Origin: a virus
IMG/VR virus record: IMGVR_UViG_3300021963_009201
Span: 124,001 to 188,000 of that record
DNA length: 64,000 nt
Direction: 5' to 3' (one strand)
The notes beneath the pieces were generated by a model, which was not told the origin of the DNA, ran no database searches, and was given only the letters and a program-made list of their open reading frames with translations. Each line of letters begins with the position of its first letter. Position 1 is the first letter of the stretch. The position numbers were made by a program, and so were the translations under genes. Positions 51,818 to 61,487 of the stretch are shown in pieces.

Positions 51818-54800
51818 ATGGCGCTTAATTTTTCTCCTATGGGAAGTGGCAACTCAAGTTCTGGCCGGGTCAAAATCCCCGCATTAGATGACGCAGGACT
51901 ACAAGATTTTTTTGACCGCTATAGAAACGCGCAAAAGTATGTAGTGGACAGAGTCAAAGATGCCGCGGAAGCAGGCTCTTCGCTTAAACATGATAGGGTA
52001 TTGCAATCTATGCTTGATACAAATCTTTCTTTGAGGGATTTAATCGGCTATTTGCCTAGGCAAAATCAGGAAGATGTAATGCAGGCATTTAGGGGTCTTT
52101 TTGAGTTTGATGAAGCCCTTGGCGACCCAGAGGATTTAATACGTTTGGCGAAATCATATGTGGAAGATGGCGTATTAGATATACCTTCCCATATGACAGA
52201 GATGGGAACCGGGAAAGGGGTATTCAGATTTAATGTTGAAGCTGAGTCTGTTGTCCCAGGGAAAAAGGCAAATCCATTATCTCATATACTTAACAATTTA
52301 AACGTTCAGCTAGATCCAAGGGAAGCCCGCAGGCTACTAAACGACCCGTCCTTAGCGCAAGACCCGACCTTAATTAAAAAAGCTTTCAAGTTTGGTAAAG
52401 GTCTTTACGACGCAGATTACCTTGAAGGGATGCACCGACTTCTCAGCGGGGAGATGGCAGTACCACGCGGTGCGAATATGCTAGTTTTCGACACTGAAAC
52501 TTTAGGGTTATCATTTGGTAGTGGTAATGTAAGAGAACTTGCTGGTCACAATTTTATGTATGGCGGAAATGCAGCGTTAGACAACGCAGTAGATCCTTTC
52601 GATAATTTCTTTAAAATGTCATCAGCTCAGGTAGGCATGATTTCAACTGAGGACGCAGGTGTAAAGTCTAATAAAAAATTAATCGATTATTTTAACGACC
52701 TAGCTACGCATAATAGGGGCAGCAGCCTAAATAGGTTAACTAACACAAGTGCTACTGGCGACGAATTTGTCGATGCAATAAAGCCTTTCCTGAAAAGGAT
52801 GCAGGATGCCGACTATATACTTGGGCATAACATACCATTCGATATAGATCAAGTACTCATTGGCGTAAGGATGACGAGCCAATACCTTAATGGTACTGAC
52901 CAGGAACTTGTCAGTCTTGTTGACGATGTTACCACTAAGGTGCGGAGTGGCAGTTCTGTTGTCGATACATTAAATTTATCTAGGAATTTATTACCTAGTT
53001 TGCAGGCAGCACCTGAATTAAAATTTGCAGGAGAAATTACTAGCCACTCAATCGAAAACTTAGTGCTACAAACTGACCTGATAGACAGAATGGTTCAAGA
53101 TGCTGGCGGGGGCACTGCTGGTCGGCAAGCTGTAGTAGACTTTCTCGAAATAGCTGGCCATGGCAAACTTCACAGCGCGAAGGTTGACGCAAGACTAACA
53201 GCAAAACTATTTGAATACTTGACTGATGAAGCTTCACCATTAAAAGCCCAGGCACTTGGATCTACCGCGACTACTCAGGAAGAGATAGATTTCGCTAAAA
53301 GGATGAGAACGGTTGTTCGCAGATCTTATGCTCCAACACCTATATCTAATATCGCTGATGTAAGAAATATAGACTCTGAATTATTTGCCTCACTTTTGCA
53401 AGAAAAAGATGGTATTCGTTTTGGCGCACTAGATATGAACAATATGTCTATGAGGGAATTGTCCCTAACAGAGTCAGTTTCTGGTGGTCAAACACTGTAT
53501 TCGGTTGGCGATAAAAAAGGTGCTCCAATTTTTTCGGGCACTGCAGCTGATTTGCAGCAAGCGCTGTCTAAAGAGATTGACCCCTTTTTTGCGTATGCAA
53601 ATGTTACGCCATTAGAACAAGAAGTATTTTTGACAAGGAGGCTTGTTTCTCCACAGGCTCTAGATGTTACGGAAGATACCTTATTTTCTTTAGGTAATTT
53701 CAGGAGGTTGACTGGTTACGACGTCACAAACGCGGGCTTAATAAATAGGGCTGGAACTTTCTTTAAGCGGGCAAATGACACTCTTGGTTTTAAAGCCATG
53801 CAAAAATCTTTAGCTGATGCCCAATTACCAACTGCATCATTAAGTATGCCAGAAATGGCATTATCAAATGTAATGTCTCGTCAGACAGCCAATTACGCCG
53901 AACTCATGGGCAGAGGCCCTATGTACGAAAAGATGGTCGGACTTGCAGACGATTTAGGTGTTAGTCACTTTAAGGCCTTTGATGAAGCCTTAGCGCTAAG
54001 AAGCGGTAAAGTCCAGCTTCCAATGCAAATCCTGCAAGCAGCAGGTATAATTGATGACCCAGCAGGCGAAATGTTGTCTCTAAGTACATTCCAGTACATA
54101 GATGATGAAACCGATGATCTAGTTAAGGGAGTGACACTTAATAGGCGCTTAGTCGATTCTGAGATCGACACCTTAAAAAACTACCTAGACAATGTAACCG
54201 AAGATGAGCTTATCAATGGTAAGACGCTAAGAGAGTGGATGTCAACAAAGAGTGGTGTTCGCACGACTAAGGCTGACCTACTATTCGAGCTTGAAGCATC
54301 GGGCAAGGAATTTGGTGTCCAGGTAGGGCGCGTTGAGGGGCAGGGTGGACGCAACATAGCTGAGTTTTTAGAGAGAAATCTCATCATGGAGGAAGCTCAA
54401 AGAGACTCTGGTAGAATACCTATCAAAATGCAGGTGATTGACTTTAATGCAGATTCTGGTGGTATTCGATTAGGTCCAGCAATATTAGATAGATTCCTAG
54501 GAGATACTGGCGAAGAGGCTGTTGGGGATATATCGCGCGCTTCAGCAAAAGCTTTAGACGATCTAACAGAGTTTGCTTCAAGGACTGAAAATAGGGGCAT
54601 GGTAGAGGCGGCAGAGTTGGCTGCAGCTACCGGAAATAAGAAGATACCACAGCAAATATACAGGGGATATAAATCTGCTAGAGGTAAAGCACCTTACGCC
54701 CTAGGCATCGCTGCAGCGGCAACACTTGGTTACATGGCTTTTAATAGGAATCAGGAAGCTAATTTTTATGACCAAACAATGGAATCGCAAGAGGTAGAGT

Positions 54801-54967
54801 CTTCAAGTGATTATGTTAATTATAGGAGGGAAATGGGTTTAAAACCAGCTCCTGCGAGAAGGCTGCCTGACCCATTACTAACATCTTATGTAGTTGGTAA
54901 TTTAGATGATAATAAAATCGGCCACACACAAATGGGGCCACAGAAGTATTCCCATCTATTTTCTTGA
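51818..54967 (+). CDS. Large virion-region protein with embedded DEDDh exonuclease, 1049 aa
   Basis: Residues about 218-470 are a DnaQ-like 3'-5' exonuclease: MLVFDTET (D225, E227), LGHNIPFDID (336-344, D342) and H452-SAKV-D457. All DEDDh residues are present. The N-terminal 200 and the C-terminal 570 residues match nothing I recognise, and a hydrophobic helix lies near the C-terminus (YALGIAAAATLGYMAF). Its place in the virion unit suggests it enters the host with the DNA or trims packaged ends (inference). Confidence 0.8.
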   Translation: MALNFSPMGSGNSSSGRVKIPALDDAGLQDFFDRYRNAQKYVVDRVKDAAEAGSSLKHDRVLQSMLDTNLSLRDLIGYLPRQNQEDVMQAFRGLFEFDEALGDPEDLIRLAKSYVEDGVLDIPSHMTEMGTGKGVFRFNVEAESVVPGKKANPLSHILNNLNVQLDPREARRLLNDPSLAQDPTLIKKAFKFGKGLYDADYLEGMHRLLSGEMAVPRGANMLVFDTETLGLSFGSGNVRELAGHNFMYGGNAALDNAVDPFDNFFKMSSAQVGMISTEDAGVKSNKKLIDYFNDLATHNRGSSLNRLTNTSATGDEFVDAIKPFLKRMQDADYILGHNIPFDIDQVLIGVRMTSQYLNGTDQELVSLVDDVTTKVRSGSSVVDTLNLSRNLLPSLQAAPELKFAGEITSHSIENLVLQTDLIDRMVQDAGGGTAGRQAVVDFLEIAGHGKLHSAKVDARLTAKLFEYLTDEASPLKAQALGSTATTQEEIDFAKRMRTVVRRSYAPTPISNIADVRNIDSELFASLLQEKDGIRFGALDMNNMSMRELSLTESVSGGQTLYSVGDKKGAPIFSGTAADLQQALSKEIDPFFAYANVTPLEQEVFLTRRLVSPQALDVTEDTLFSLGNFRRLTGYDVTNAGLINRAGTFFKRANDTLGFKAMQKSLADAQLPTASLSMPEMALSNVMSRQTANYAELMGRGPMYEKMVGLADDLGVSHFKAFDEALALRSGKVQLPMQILQAAGIIDDPAGEMLSLSTFQYIDDETDDLVKGVTLNRRLVDSEIDTLKNYLDNVTEDELINGKTLREWMSTKSGVRTTKADLLFELEASGKEFGVQVGRVEGQGGRNIAEFLERNLIMEEAQRDSGRIPIKMQVIDFNADSGGIRLGPAILDRFLGDTGEEAVGDISRASAKALDDLTEFASRTENRGMVEAAELAAATGNKKIPQQIYRGYKSARGKAPYALGIAAAATLGYMAFNRNQEANFYDQTMESQEVESSSDYVNYRREMGLKPAPARRLPDPLLTSYVVGNLDDNKIGHTQMGPQKYSHLFS

Positions 54968-54975
54968 GGTAACAA

Positions 54976-55641
54976 ATGGCAAGCACCTATCAAATGGCTG
55001 GTAAGGCCGCAACAAAAATTAGTAGAGGTGTAAGCGCGAAAAGCGTTTTAGGCATTGGTGCTTTGACCGTAGGCGCTATGGGCCTTGGTATTGCCAGGGG
55101 TGATCCCATCCAACATACAATGAACTCAATGCAAGAAGCAATGTTTGATACCGACCAAGTAGATAACATGATTTTAGGGACTGATCTTTCAGCTCGAAAT
55201 TTTGTGGGTCTCCCATTTGGTTTTCAATTTAAGGCTGGTTCATCAGCCGCCGGGGGAGCAGTTCTTGGTGGTGGACTTGGGGCCGTACTTGGTAGGGGCA
55301 AAGCTGGACGTTTCGTTGGTGGTGCAATTGGCGCTGGTTTAGGGGCTATTGCCGGGGGGGTTACGGGTGCATTAAACTCTGATACGGGTAGAATTTTATT
55401 TCCTAGGGATAATCCGGCAGACATGTTTTCTGGTCGCACATTTAACAAAACCCCTTTCAACTATCTTAAAGAGGATGAAGGGCAAGTTGCAAAAATGTAC
55501 CAAAACACGGCTGAATCAAATGCTGGAAATGGATATTCAAGGTACCCAGGTTCAACCTATCCACAAAGGATGATGAGCAGACAATGGGACTCTGCGACTG
55601 GCGATATTGTCCTTGGCTCATACAACCTTAGGCGAGGATAA
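54976..55641 (+). CDS. Gly-zipper membrane-active protein, 221 aa
   Basis: Long Gly/Ala stretches (AGGAVLGGGLGAVLG, FVGGAIGAGLGAIAGGVTGAL) resemble glycine-zipper helices that pack in membranes. Polar flanks and a short basic C-terminus follow. Such proteins form channels or are ejected with phage DNA. ATG 54976 has GAGG upstream. Confidence 0.65.
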   Translation: MASTYQMAGKAATKISRGVSAKSVLGIGALTVGAMGLGIARGDPIQHTMNSMQEAMFDTDQVDNMILGTDLSARNFVGLPFGFQFKAGSSAAGGAVLGGGLGAVLGRGKAGRFVGGAIGAGLGAIAGGVTGALNSDTGRILFPRDNPADMFSGRTFNKTPFNYLKEDEGQVAKMYQNTAESNAGNGYSRYPGSTYPQRMMSRQWDSATGDIVLGSYNLRRG

Positions 55642-57098
55642 TGTTAGTCGACCCTAATACAGGTATGCCTATGGATGGCGGACCTGTTCGAGAGAATATG
55701 ATTGAAGCGGCCCTATCTGCTGATAGTGCTGCGGCCGGTAGTGTTTCTGGGTTTGCCCAGGGAATGGGTGTGTCAAGAAAAGGCGATCTTTTAGATAAGT
55801 CTTTAGATGTGATTCCTGGATTGAGTCAGACAACTGCATGGAACGTTAGGCGCGGTTTTAATACAATGGCCTATGGCGGACGTGGTGTCACTCAAGTTGG
55901 TGGCATGAGGGCTACGTTAAGCCCGAGATTCCTCACGAGACTACCAAGTATGGAGGCTATGGGTGGTGCCTCTATGGTGGGTAAGAACCAAAATTATATT
56001 TTGGGCGCAAGTAAATATAAGGCTGGGGAGGCTTATACGCCTTTTAATATTTTGGCTCGTGGCGGAAATTTTGCCTTCCGAAAAGCAGCTGGGAGATTTG
56101 AGGCAAAAGCTGCGTCTGGTACAAAACTTGGCAAATTTGGTTCTGGCATGGTAAACCTTAACTCTGAAGGCTCAGCTTTTAGTATAGGTACTTTAGCTAG
56201 AATTACAGCAGCGGATAAAATGGCCAGGGGGAAGCTTCCTACTGAGAATGTCCTAAATTTTTTGGGCAAGACTGATAATAATCTAGCGAAATCTTTTAAA
56301 GGCATAAAAAGGGTCCAATATAATCAGCAAGCTTTGGCCAACGCCGTATCAGCAGCTAGGCCACAAATCGCTGCGTCCCCTTTTGGTGCGCAACAAGCGG
56401 TTAAATCAAGACTTCCGATGTCAACACCACTTGCCGCCGTGAACCCAACAGTAGATGAAGCCGCAAGGTTAAGTTACGCGAGTGTTACAGGATCGGTTTC
56501 TGGTAGAGTGTCTGGTTTTATGAGTCAAACGAGAATGGGAAACCTAGGCATGGATGCCGTAAAAGCAGCCGATGCTGCCGGTAATAAGGCTTTCATGTCT
56601 GGTGTCGGGTCTGCCGTTAGAATGATGGAAAAAGGGGGTTTTGAAAGGGTAGGCGGAGAATTCGTGGTAAAAAAAGGTAGCGAGCTAGCCACTAAGTTCG
56701 GATACCAGGCTGGTCAGCGGGTCGGTTTGGGAACTGCTGCTAGAGTCGGTATGCAAAAAGGTGGAGCAAAAATAGGCGCAAGACTAGCGCTTGCCGCTGG
56801 CGCGAATGCTGTACCAGTAGTGGGGCAAGTTGTTAGTGCGGCTTTGTTGGCAAGCCTGGTCATGGACGTTGGTCAGTTAGGCGTTGCGGCATTTAAAAGT
56901 GGGGTTGATTTTGCGAAAGAAGGTGTTCAATCTTACCGCGGCCAAATAAATAAGGGCGTTATGGGTATGGGCTACAGGGATAATACGGTAGCAGCAACTT
57001 CTAGGGCGCGCGGTGTGCAAGCAATTCAAAATTCCAGGTTAAACGCAAGAAGTGTATTAGGTTCAGAGGCAGGCGCGATGCATGCGCATTTTGGATAA
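55641..57098 (+). CDS. Gly/Ala-rich virion protein, 485 aa
   Basis: Low-complexity Gly/Ala/Ser with Arg, plus hydrophobic helices near the C-terminus (ARLALAAGANAVPVVGQVVSAALLASLVMDV). ATG 55641 overlaps the previous stop (TAATG) and the stop overlaps the terminase start. Together with the previous gene it looks like a set of ejected membrane proteins (inference). Confidence 0.65.
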   Translation: MLVDPNTGMPMDGGPVRENMIEAALSADSAAAGSVSGFAQGMGVSRKGDLLDKSLDVIPGLSQTTAWNVRRGFNTMAYGGRGVTQVGGMRATLSPRFLTRLPSMEAMGGASMVGKNQNYILGASKYKAGEAYTPFNILARGGNFAFRKAAGRFEAKAASGTKLGKFGSGMVNLNSEGSAFSIGTLARITAADKMARGKLPTENVLNFLGKTDNNLAKSFKGIKRVQYNQQALANAVSAARPQIAASPFGAQQAVKSRLPMSTPLAAVNPTVDEAARLSYASVTGSVSGRVSGFMSQTRMGNLGMDAVKAADAAGNKAFMSGVGSAVRMMEKGGFERVGGEFVVKKGSELATKFGYQAGQRVGLGTAARVGMQKGGAKIGARLALAAGANAVPVVGQVVSAALLASLVMDVGQLGVAAFKSGVDFAKEGVQSYRGQINKGVMGMGYRDNTVAATSRARGVQAIQNSRLNARSVLGSEAGAMHAHFG

Positions 57099-59887
57099 TG
57101 TTAAACGAAAAAACAAAAGAATTTAGAAACAAGTTAATAGAATTAGATCGAGAAGAATTACTCGAAATAATTAAAGATCAAAATCCTGAGTATATAAAAC
57201 AAATAAACAGGATTGAATACGTATTTGCCAATAAGCTTAAACATCTTACATGGAAAGATGGCACCCCAATAGATGGCCGTGAGGTAACTAAAGAAGAATT
57301 AGCCCTCCTTATAGATGAGCCATTTGTTCCCGATCAAGAATTAAGCGATTTAGGTTTATCTATTATACAGCAACGTGAACTACATGTCGCAAAAGATGTT
57401 GTAACTTGGTCTAAGAATTTCTTGGGTGTTGAGCCAAGGGTTTACCAGACTTTGATACTCAGACATCCCTCTCTTAGGAAAGTTTTGAGAGCTGGTCGCC
57501 GACTTGGTAAGACCGTTAGTATGTCCCTTTTGTTGTTGCACTATTCTTATACAAATAAGAATGCGAAGTCAATTGTTATTGCACCAATGAAAGCGCAGGT
57601 TGAGGTTATTTATAAAGAGGTTTTAAAATTTGCCTCAAATAGTGAAATAGTTAAGCAGTCAATAACTAGAAATGTTACCAGCCCGCAGTTTGTAATTGAA
57701 TTTTCTAATGGAAGTCAGATATCATTCTTCACCTCAGGTATGAGAAGTGGGGGAAAGTGCCTTACACCAGATCATGATGTTTTAACAGAATCCGGATGGA
57801 AATCTATAGCTGAAGTTAAAGAGGGCGAAGTCGTAGCCTCTTATTCCGAAGGTGATTTAGTTTGGAAAAAAGTTTCTCACGCATGGGAATATGATTATGC
57901 TGGAGATATGATAAAGCATACTGGGAAGCAGTTGTCATTTTGTGTTACTCCAAATCATAAATTTTTAGCAAAAACAAGATTTAAGAAATCTAAATATAGG
58001 TTTATAGAAGCTGAAGATTTAAAAGATTATAAACTTCCAGCGGCAGGAAACCCAACAGACTCTTTAACTAACACATATTCTGGTGATGAACTAGAGTTAT
58101 GGGGGTGGTGGTTAGCTGAAGGGTCGGGCTTTATCGGTAAGATGGCTAGATTCTCTCAGGTTAAAAAGCAAGGAAGAGATAGATTAATCTATCTAGCTAA
58201 CAGATTGAACTTACATTATACCTGTCCAGCTCGCGAAATAAGGATAGAGTGGAGACCCCCACTTGAGTGCGGGCAAAACGCCTACAATAAATTTATACCC
58301 AGAGATCTTTTATCTGAAGAAAATAGACAAAGATTAATGGATGGACTACTGGGTGGAGATGGTTACATTAGGAGAAAAGGGTGGGAGTATTCTTCTTCTT
58401 CATGGGCACTCATAAATGATGTTCAAGAATTAGCTATTAGGATTGGCCTTAGGGCAAATTTACGAGAAAAAGATGTCTCAAACAGATCCATTAATAGGCA
58501 CTGGGTTGTCTCCGCGTATCCCAGGAAGACTGTAATGACACACCCAGATCTAATGGAGACAATAAAATATGATGGAAAGATTCACTGCATTACCGTTGAG
58601 GAGACCGGTGTATTTTTAACTCGACATAATGGTTTGGTACATATTACTGGTAATAGCGATGTTGTCCGCGGTCAAGAAGCTCACCTTATAGTTCTTGATG
58701 AGTTAGACTACATGCATCCGGACGACCTTATAGCTGTTATGGCAATGCTGCAAAAGACAGATGAAAATCAGCCAGACAAAGTTTTAATCGGCGCTTCAAC
58801 ACCAACTGGTAAAAGAGAAATATTTTACTCCTGGTGCACCGACATAGATAATACAGGTCTTTTTAAGGAGTTTTGGTTTCCGTCATATTGTAACCCAATG
58901 ATGACCAACGAAACCGAAAGGGAACTTAGGCTTCAGTATACATCTGAAATGGCATATAGGCATGAGGTGGAAGCAGATTGGGGTGAGGACGCGGAAGGCG
59001 TTTATCCTAGGAGATTTATAGATGCTTCGTTCATAGAGCCTAGCTGGGATTATCGGGCCCAAAGAGAAGAGCAAAAAGCGAAATATGTTTTAGGGGTTGA
59101 TTGGGATAAATATGGAGCTGGTGTCAATATAGTTGTTCTAGAGATTAATGAGCAAGCTTCTAGGCATGAGTATTCTGGTCGCGTACGCTTAGCCTATAGG
59201 GAAGAGACTATAAGGGAAGAGTACACTTTAACCAAAGCCGTAGATAGAATCATTCAATTAAATGACATATTCGTCCCAGAACATATTTATGTTGATAGAG
59301 GATTTGGCGAAGTTCAAATAGAATTACTACATAAGTACGGAGTTGAAAATAGGTTATCAGGTTTAGCAACAAAGGTCAAAGGTGTTTCATCTGCTGAAAC
59401 CGTAGAAATACGTGATCCATTTACTCAGCAAAAAATGAAAAAAGAGATTAAACCCTTTATGGTTGACAATGTTCGGCAAATGCTTGAAAAGGGTGAAATC
59501 ATTTTTCCCGCTCAAGATAGTGAATTGTACAAACAGTTGAGTGCCTATGTTGTGGCGAGGAGAACTGCTTCGGGCCGTCCAGTTTATGAAGCTTCTGGAA
59601 CAGCGCAAGATCATGCGCATGACGCTTTAATGTTAGCATGTCATGCAATTAATGAAAATTATGGCGAACTAATGAAGTCAAGATCTTCAACTAAAACTAT
59701 AGCAATTGGTAATGAAGCCTTTCTGCCAACCTTTACTCTTTCCGGAAACTCTTCAGAAAGGTCTTCAGAGCAGGAAATTATAGAAGATAAGTGGGGTAGT
59801 GCTGGGTCTGCACCTGTCATGTTTAGGCGGTCTATGTCGTATACAGGTAAGCGTGGCAATCGACAGTTTCGAAGGAAGTCGTTCTAA
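57098..59887 (+). CDS. terL: Terminase large subunit containing an intein, 929 aa
   Basis: Walker A RAGRRLGKTV (131-140) and Walker B LIVLDELDYM (530-539) form the packaging ATPase; TPTGK marks the coupling region. The nuclease has D in VDWDKYG, D in YVDRGFG and DHAHDALMLA, the RNase-H-like triad. An intein of 299 aa (221-519) interrupts the ATPase between GGK and SDVVRG. Without it the protein is 630 aa, normal for TerL. It packages DNA into the prohead and cuts at the end. Confidence 0.95.
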   Translation: MLNEKTKEFRNKLIELDREELLEIIKDQNPEYIKQINRIEYVFANKLKHLTWKDGTPIDGREVTKEELALLIDEPFVPDQELSDLGLSIIQQRELHVAKDVVTWSKNFLGVEPRVYQTLILRHPSLRKVLRAGRRLGKTVSMSLLLLHYSYTNKNAKSIVIAPMKAQVEVIYKEVLKFASNSEIVKQSITRNVTSPQFVIEFSNGSQISFFTSGMRSGGKCLTPDHDVLTESGWKSIAEVKEGEVVASYSEGDLVWKKVSHAWEYDYAGDMIKHTGKQLSFCVTPNHKFLAKTRFKKSKYRFIEAEDLKDYKLPAAGNPTDSLTNTYSGDELELWGWWLAEGSGFIGKMARFSQVKKQGRDRLIYLANRLNLHYTCPAREIRIEWRPPLECGQNAYNKFIPRDLLSEENRQRLMDGLLGGDGYIRRKGWEYSSSSWALINDVQELAIRIGLRANLREKDVSNRSINRHWVVSAYPRKTVMTHPDLMETIKYDGKIHCITVEETGVFLTRHNGLVHITGNSDVVRGQEAHLIVLDELDYMHPDDLIAVMAMLQKTDENQPDKVLIGASTPTGKREIFYSWCTDIDNTGLFKEFWFPSYCNPMMTNETERELRLQYTSEMAYRHEVEADWGEDAEGVYPRRFIDASFIEPSWDYRAQREEQKAKYVLGVDWDKYGAGVNIVVLEINEQASRHEYSGRVRLAYREETIREEYTLTKAVDRIIQLNDIFVPEHIYVDRGFGEVQIELLHKYGVENRLSGLATKVKGVSSAETVEIRDPFTQQKMKKEIKPFMVDNVRQMLEKGEIIFPAQDSELYKQLSAYVVARRTASGRPVYEASGTAQDHAHDALMLACHAINENYGELMKSRSSTKTIAIGNEAFLPTFTLSGNSSERSSEQEIIEDKWGSAGSAPVMFRRSMSYTGKRGNRQFRRKSF
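57758..58654 (+). mobile_element. Intein with LAGLIDADG endonuclease in the terminase
   Basis: Block A is CLTPDHDVLTESGWKSIAEV and begins with Cys. Block B is CVTPNHKFLA. The endonuclease has LWGWWLAEGSG (334-344) and LLGGDGYI (417-424), LAGLIDADG-type half-sites. Block F and G read HCITVEETGVFLTRHNGLVHITGN, then Ser as +1. The penultimate residue is Gly, not His. The intein uses Cys1, Asn-terminus and Ser+1 chemistry and homes into the ATPase core. Confidence 0.93.
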
Positions 59888-61479
59888 TGAGTGGCGATAG
59901 TAGGAATCTTAATTATGGGGGTCCAGATCGCCAGTATGAGCCACCAGTAGGTTCTAATCCTGCTATCAGGAAATTTGCTTCAGTTAAAAGCGGCAATCAG
60001 GTTGAAGATTTATTCTTATTACGTAAAAGTTTATTAAAGCTTGAAGAAAAAAGTAATCTAGCAATTTCAATGTCCGAAGAAGAATTGTCAGAATTATTTT
60101 TAGATCTCAATTCAAGTGAACAAAGAAAAAATATAGCAAATAATATATGGTCTAATTTTAACGAAAAACCAAATAACCTTGTCTCCTTCAAGCAGTTAAA
60201 GGAGATTGAGGATAGGTCAGACAGATCTTCAAGGTTTATTATTTCAGAATATAAAAAAGACCTAAGAAAACCAAATGGTAGTAGCGCAATTGAGATTCGC
60301 GAACTTGCAAACATAATTTTGTTTGAAATTGAAAAGATGTCTCAAATAGTCAATACAAAAGTTTTAGAGCAGAACTCAAGCGCTAATAATAGGTTTATAG
60401 AAGTTTTTTTAGATTGGACATACAAAACAGAAAAACATTTAGATAGATTAAATTCTTTTTTTGAAATTCCAAGAAAACAACGCAATAAGATAATTCCCCA
60501 AACCGAATTAGATTCTATATCTGAAAATGATGCAATTAAATATCAAACTTTATTTACGGTAAACATAAATGCATTAAACCAAGAAATAGATGACAAGTTA
60601 AATGAAATAAAAAGAAACTTTTTAAACTATTCAGATATTTTTTATCAAAAAGTAGTTTACCCACTTTTAAACCTTGACGCGAACATCCCTGAAGGTTTAG
60701 AGCTAGTAATGAATAAGACTGAATTAGCAGCTTTTACGGGAGATACAAAAAACGCTGTTGATAGGAATATTATAGTCTCTTTATACGATGCAGCTGATAG
60801 AAATGATAAATTTAATAACTCACTTGTTTATATTGAGGAAAGAATTTCAGCGAGAGAAAATTACTTATCTTATATTAGGCAGCTCGAACAAAAAGGTAGA
60901 CGAGCTAAAATAGGCTTAATAGAAAAAGCTCAGGAGAGCGATTTGGTATTGAGAGAGTTTAATGAGACGTCTTTAGTTAATGACCATAGCGGGCTTACGG
61001 ACAGGTATGCTGATGACGCCCATTCCCAGTATTTACTCAAATCCGGAGGGTTACTTTCGGGAGATATTTTTAGTGATAACGATTTTTTGGTAGACGGAAT
61101 ACGACCTTCTAAGCACTCTCATACTGGGGTTGATGGTTCGAGAAAAATTAGTGCAAAAAGCATATTAAATAAAACATTAAAATCTTCTAAAGTGTTAGAC
61201 CAATACTCTGACAAACCAAGTGAGCTTCAGGTGGTATCATTTAAATCTAACAGCTCGAATGTTGACTGTGATTTAATTTGGTTTACAAAAAATAAAACAA
61301 ACCTTTATGAAGTAGATTTTAGTTTTATACCAGATCAAACTTTTGTTGATCCTGGTCAAGAGGAAGAAGAAGTTCCTCAGCCTCCAGTAGTGGAGGGATA
61401 TATACCTCCGTTCGAGGCTAGGTCGCCACTATATATAGAATGGCTAATGCAGGTTGATTATGAGTTATTTTTTAATTAA
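59887..61479 (+). CDS. Virion protein with DAHSQYLLKSGG motif, paralog 1, 530 aa
   Basis: A conserved N-terminus (NLNYGGPDRQYEPPVGSN), a long helical middle, and a C-terminal part with HSGLTDRYADDAHSQYLLKSGG and SKHSHTGVDGSRKIS. The DDAHxQYLxxxGG motif is typical of phage fibre and tail proteins. It overlaps the terminase stop by one base. The paralog follows directly, so the pair arose by tandem duplication. Confidence 0.75.
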   Translation: MSGDSRNLNYGGPDRQYEPPVGSNPAIRKFASVKSGNQVEDLFLLRKSLLKLEEKSNLAISMSEEELSELFLDLNSSEQRKNIANNIWSNFNEKPNNLVSFKQLKEIEDRSDRSSRFIISEYKKDLRKPNGSSAIEIRELANIILFEIEKMSQIVNTKVLEQNSSANNRFIEVFLDWTYKTEKHLDRLNSFFEIPRKQRNKIIPQTELDSISENDAIKYQTLFTVNINALNQEIDDKLNEIKRNFLNYSDIFYQKVVYPLLNLDANIPEGLELVMNKTELAAFTGDTKNAVDRNIIVSLYDAADRNDKFNNSLVYIEERISARENYLSYIRQLEQKGRRAKIGLIEKAQESDLVLREFNETSLVNDHSGLTDRYADDAHSQYLLKSGGLLSGDIFSDNDFLVDGIRPSKHSHTGVDGSRKISAKSILNKTLKSSKVLDQYSDKPSELQVVSFKSNSSNVDCDLIWFTKNKTNLYEVDFSFIPDQTFVDPGQEEEEVPQPPVVEGYIPPFEARSPLYIEWLMQVDYELFFN

Positions 61480-61487
61480 GGATAATT

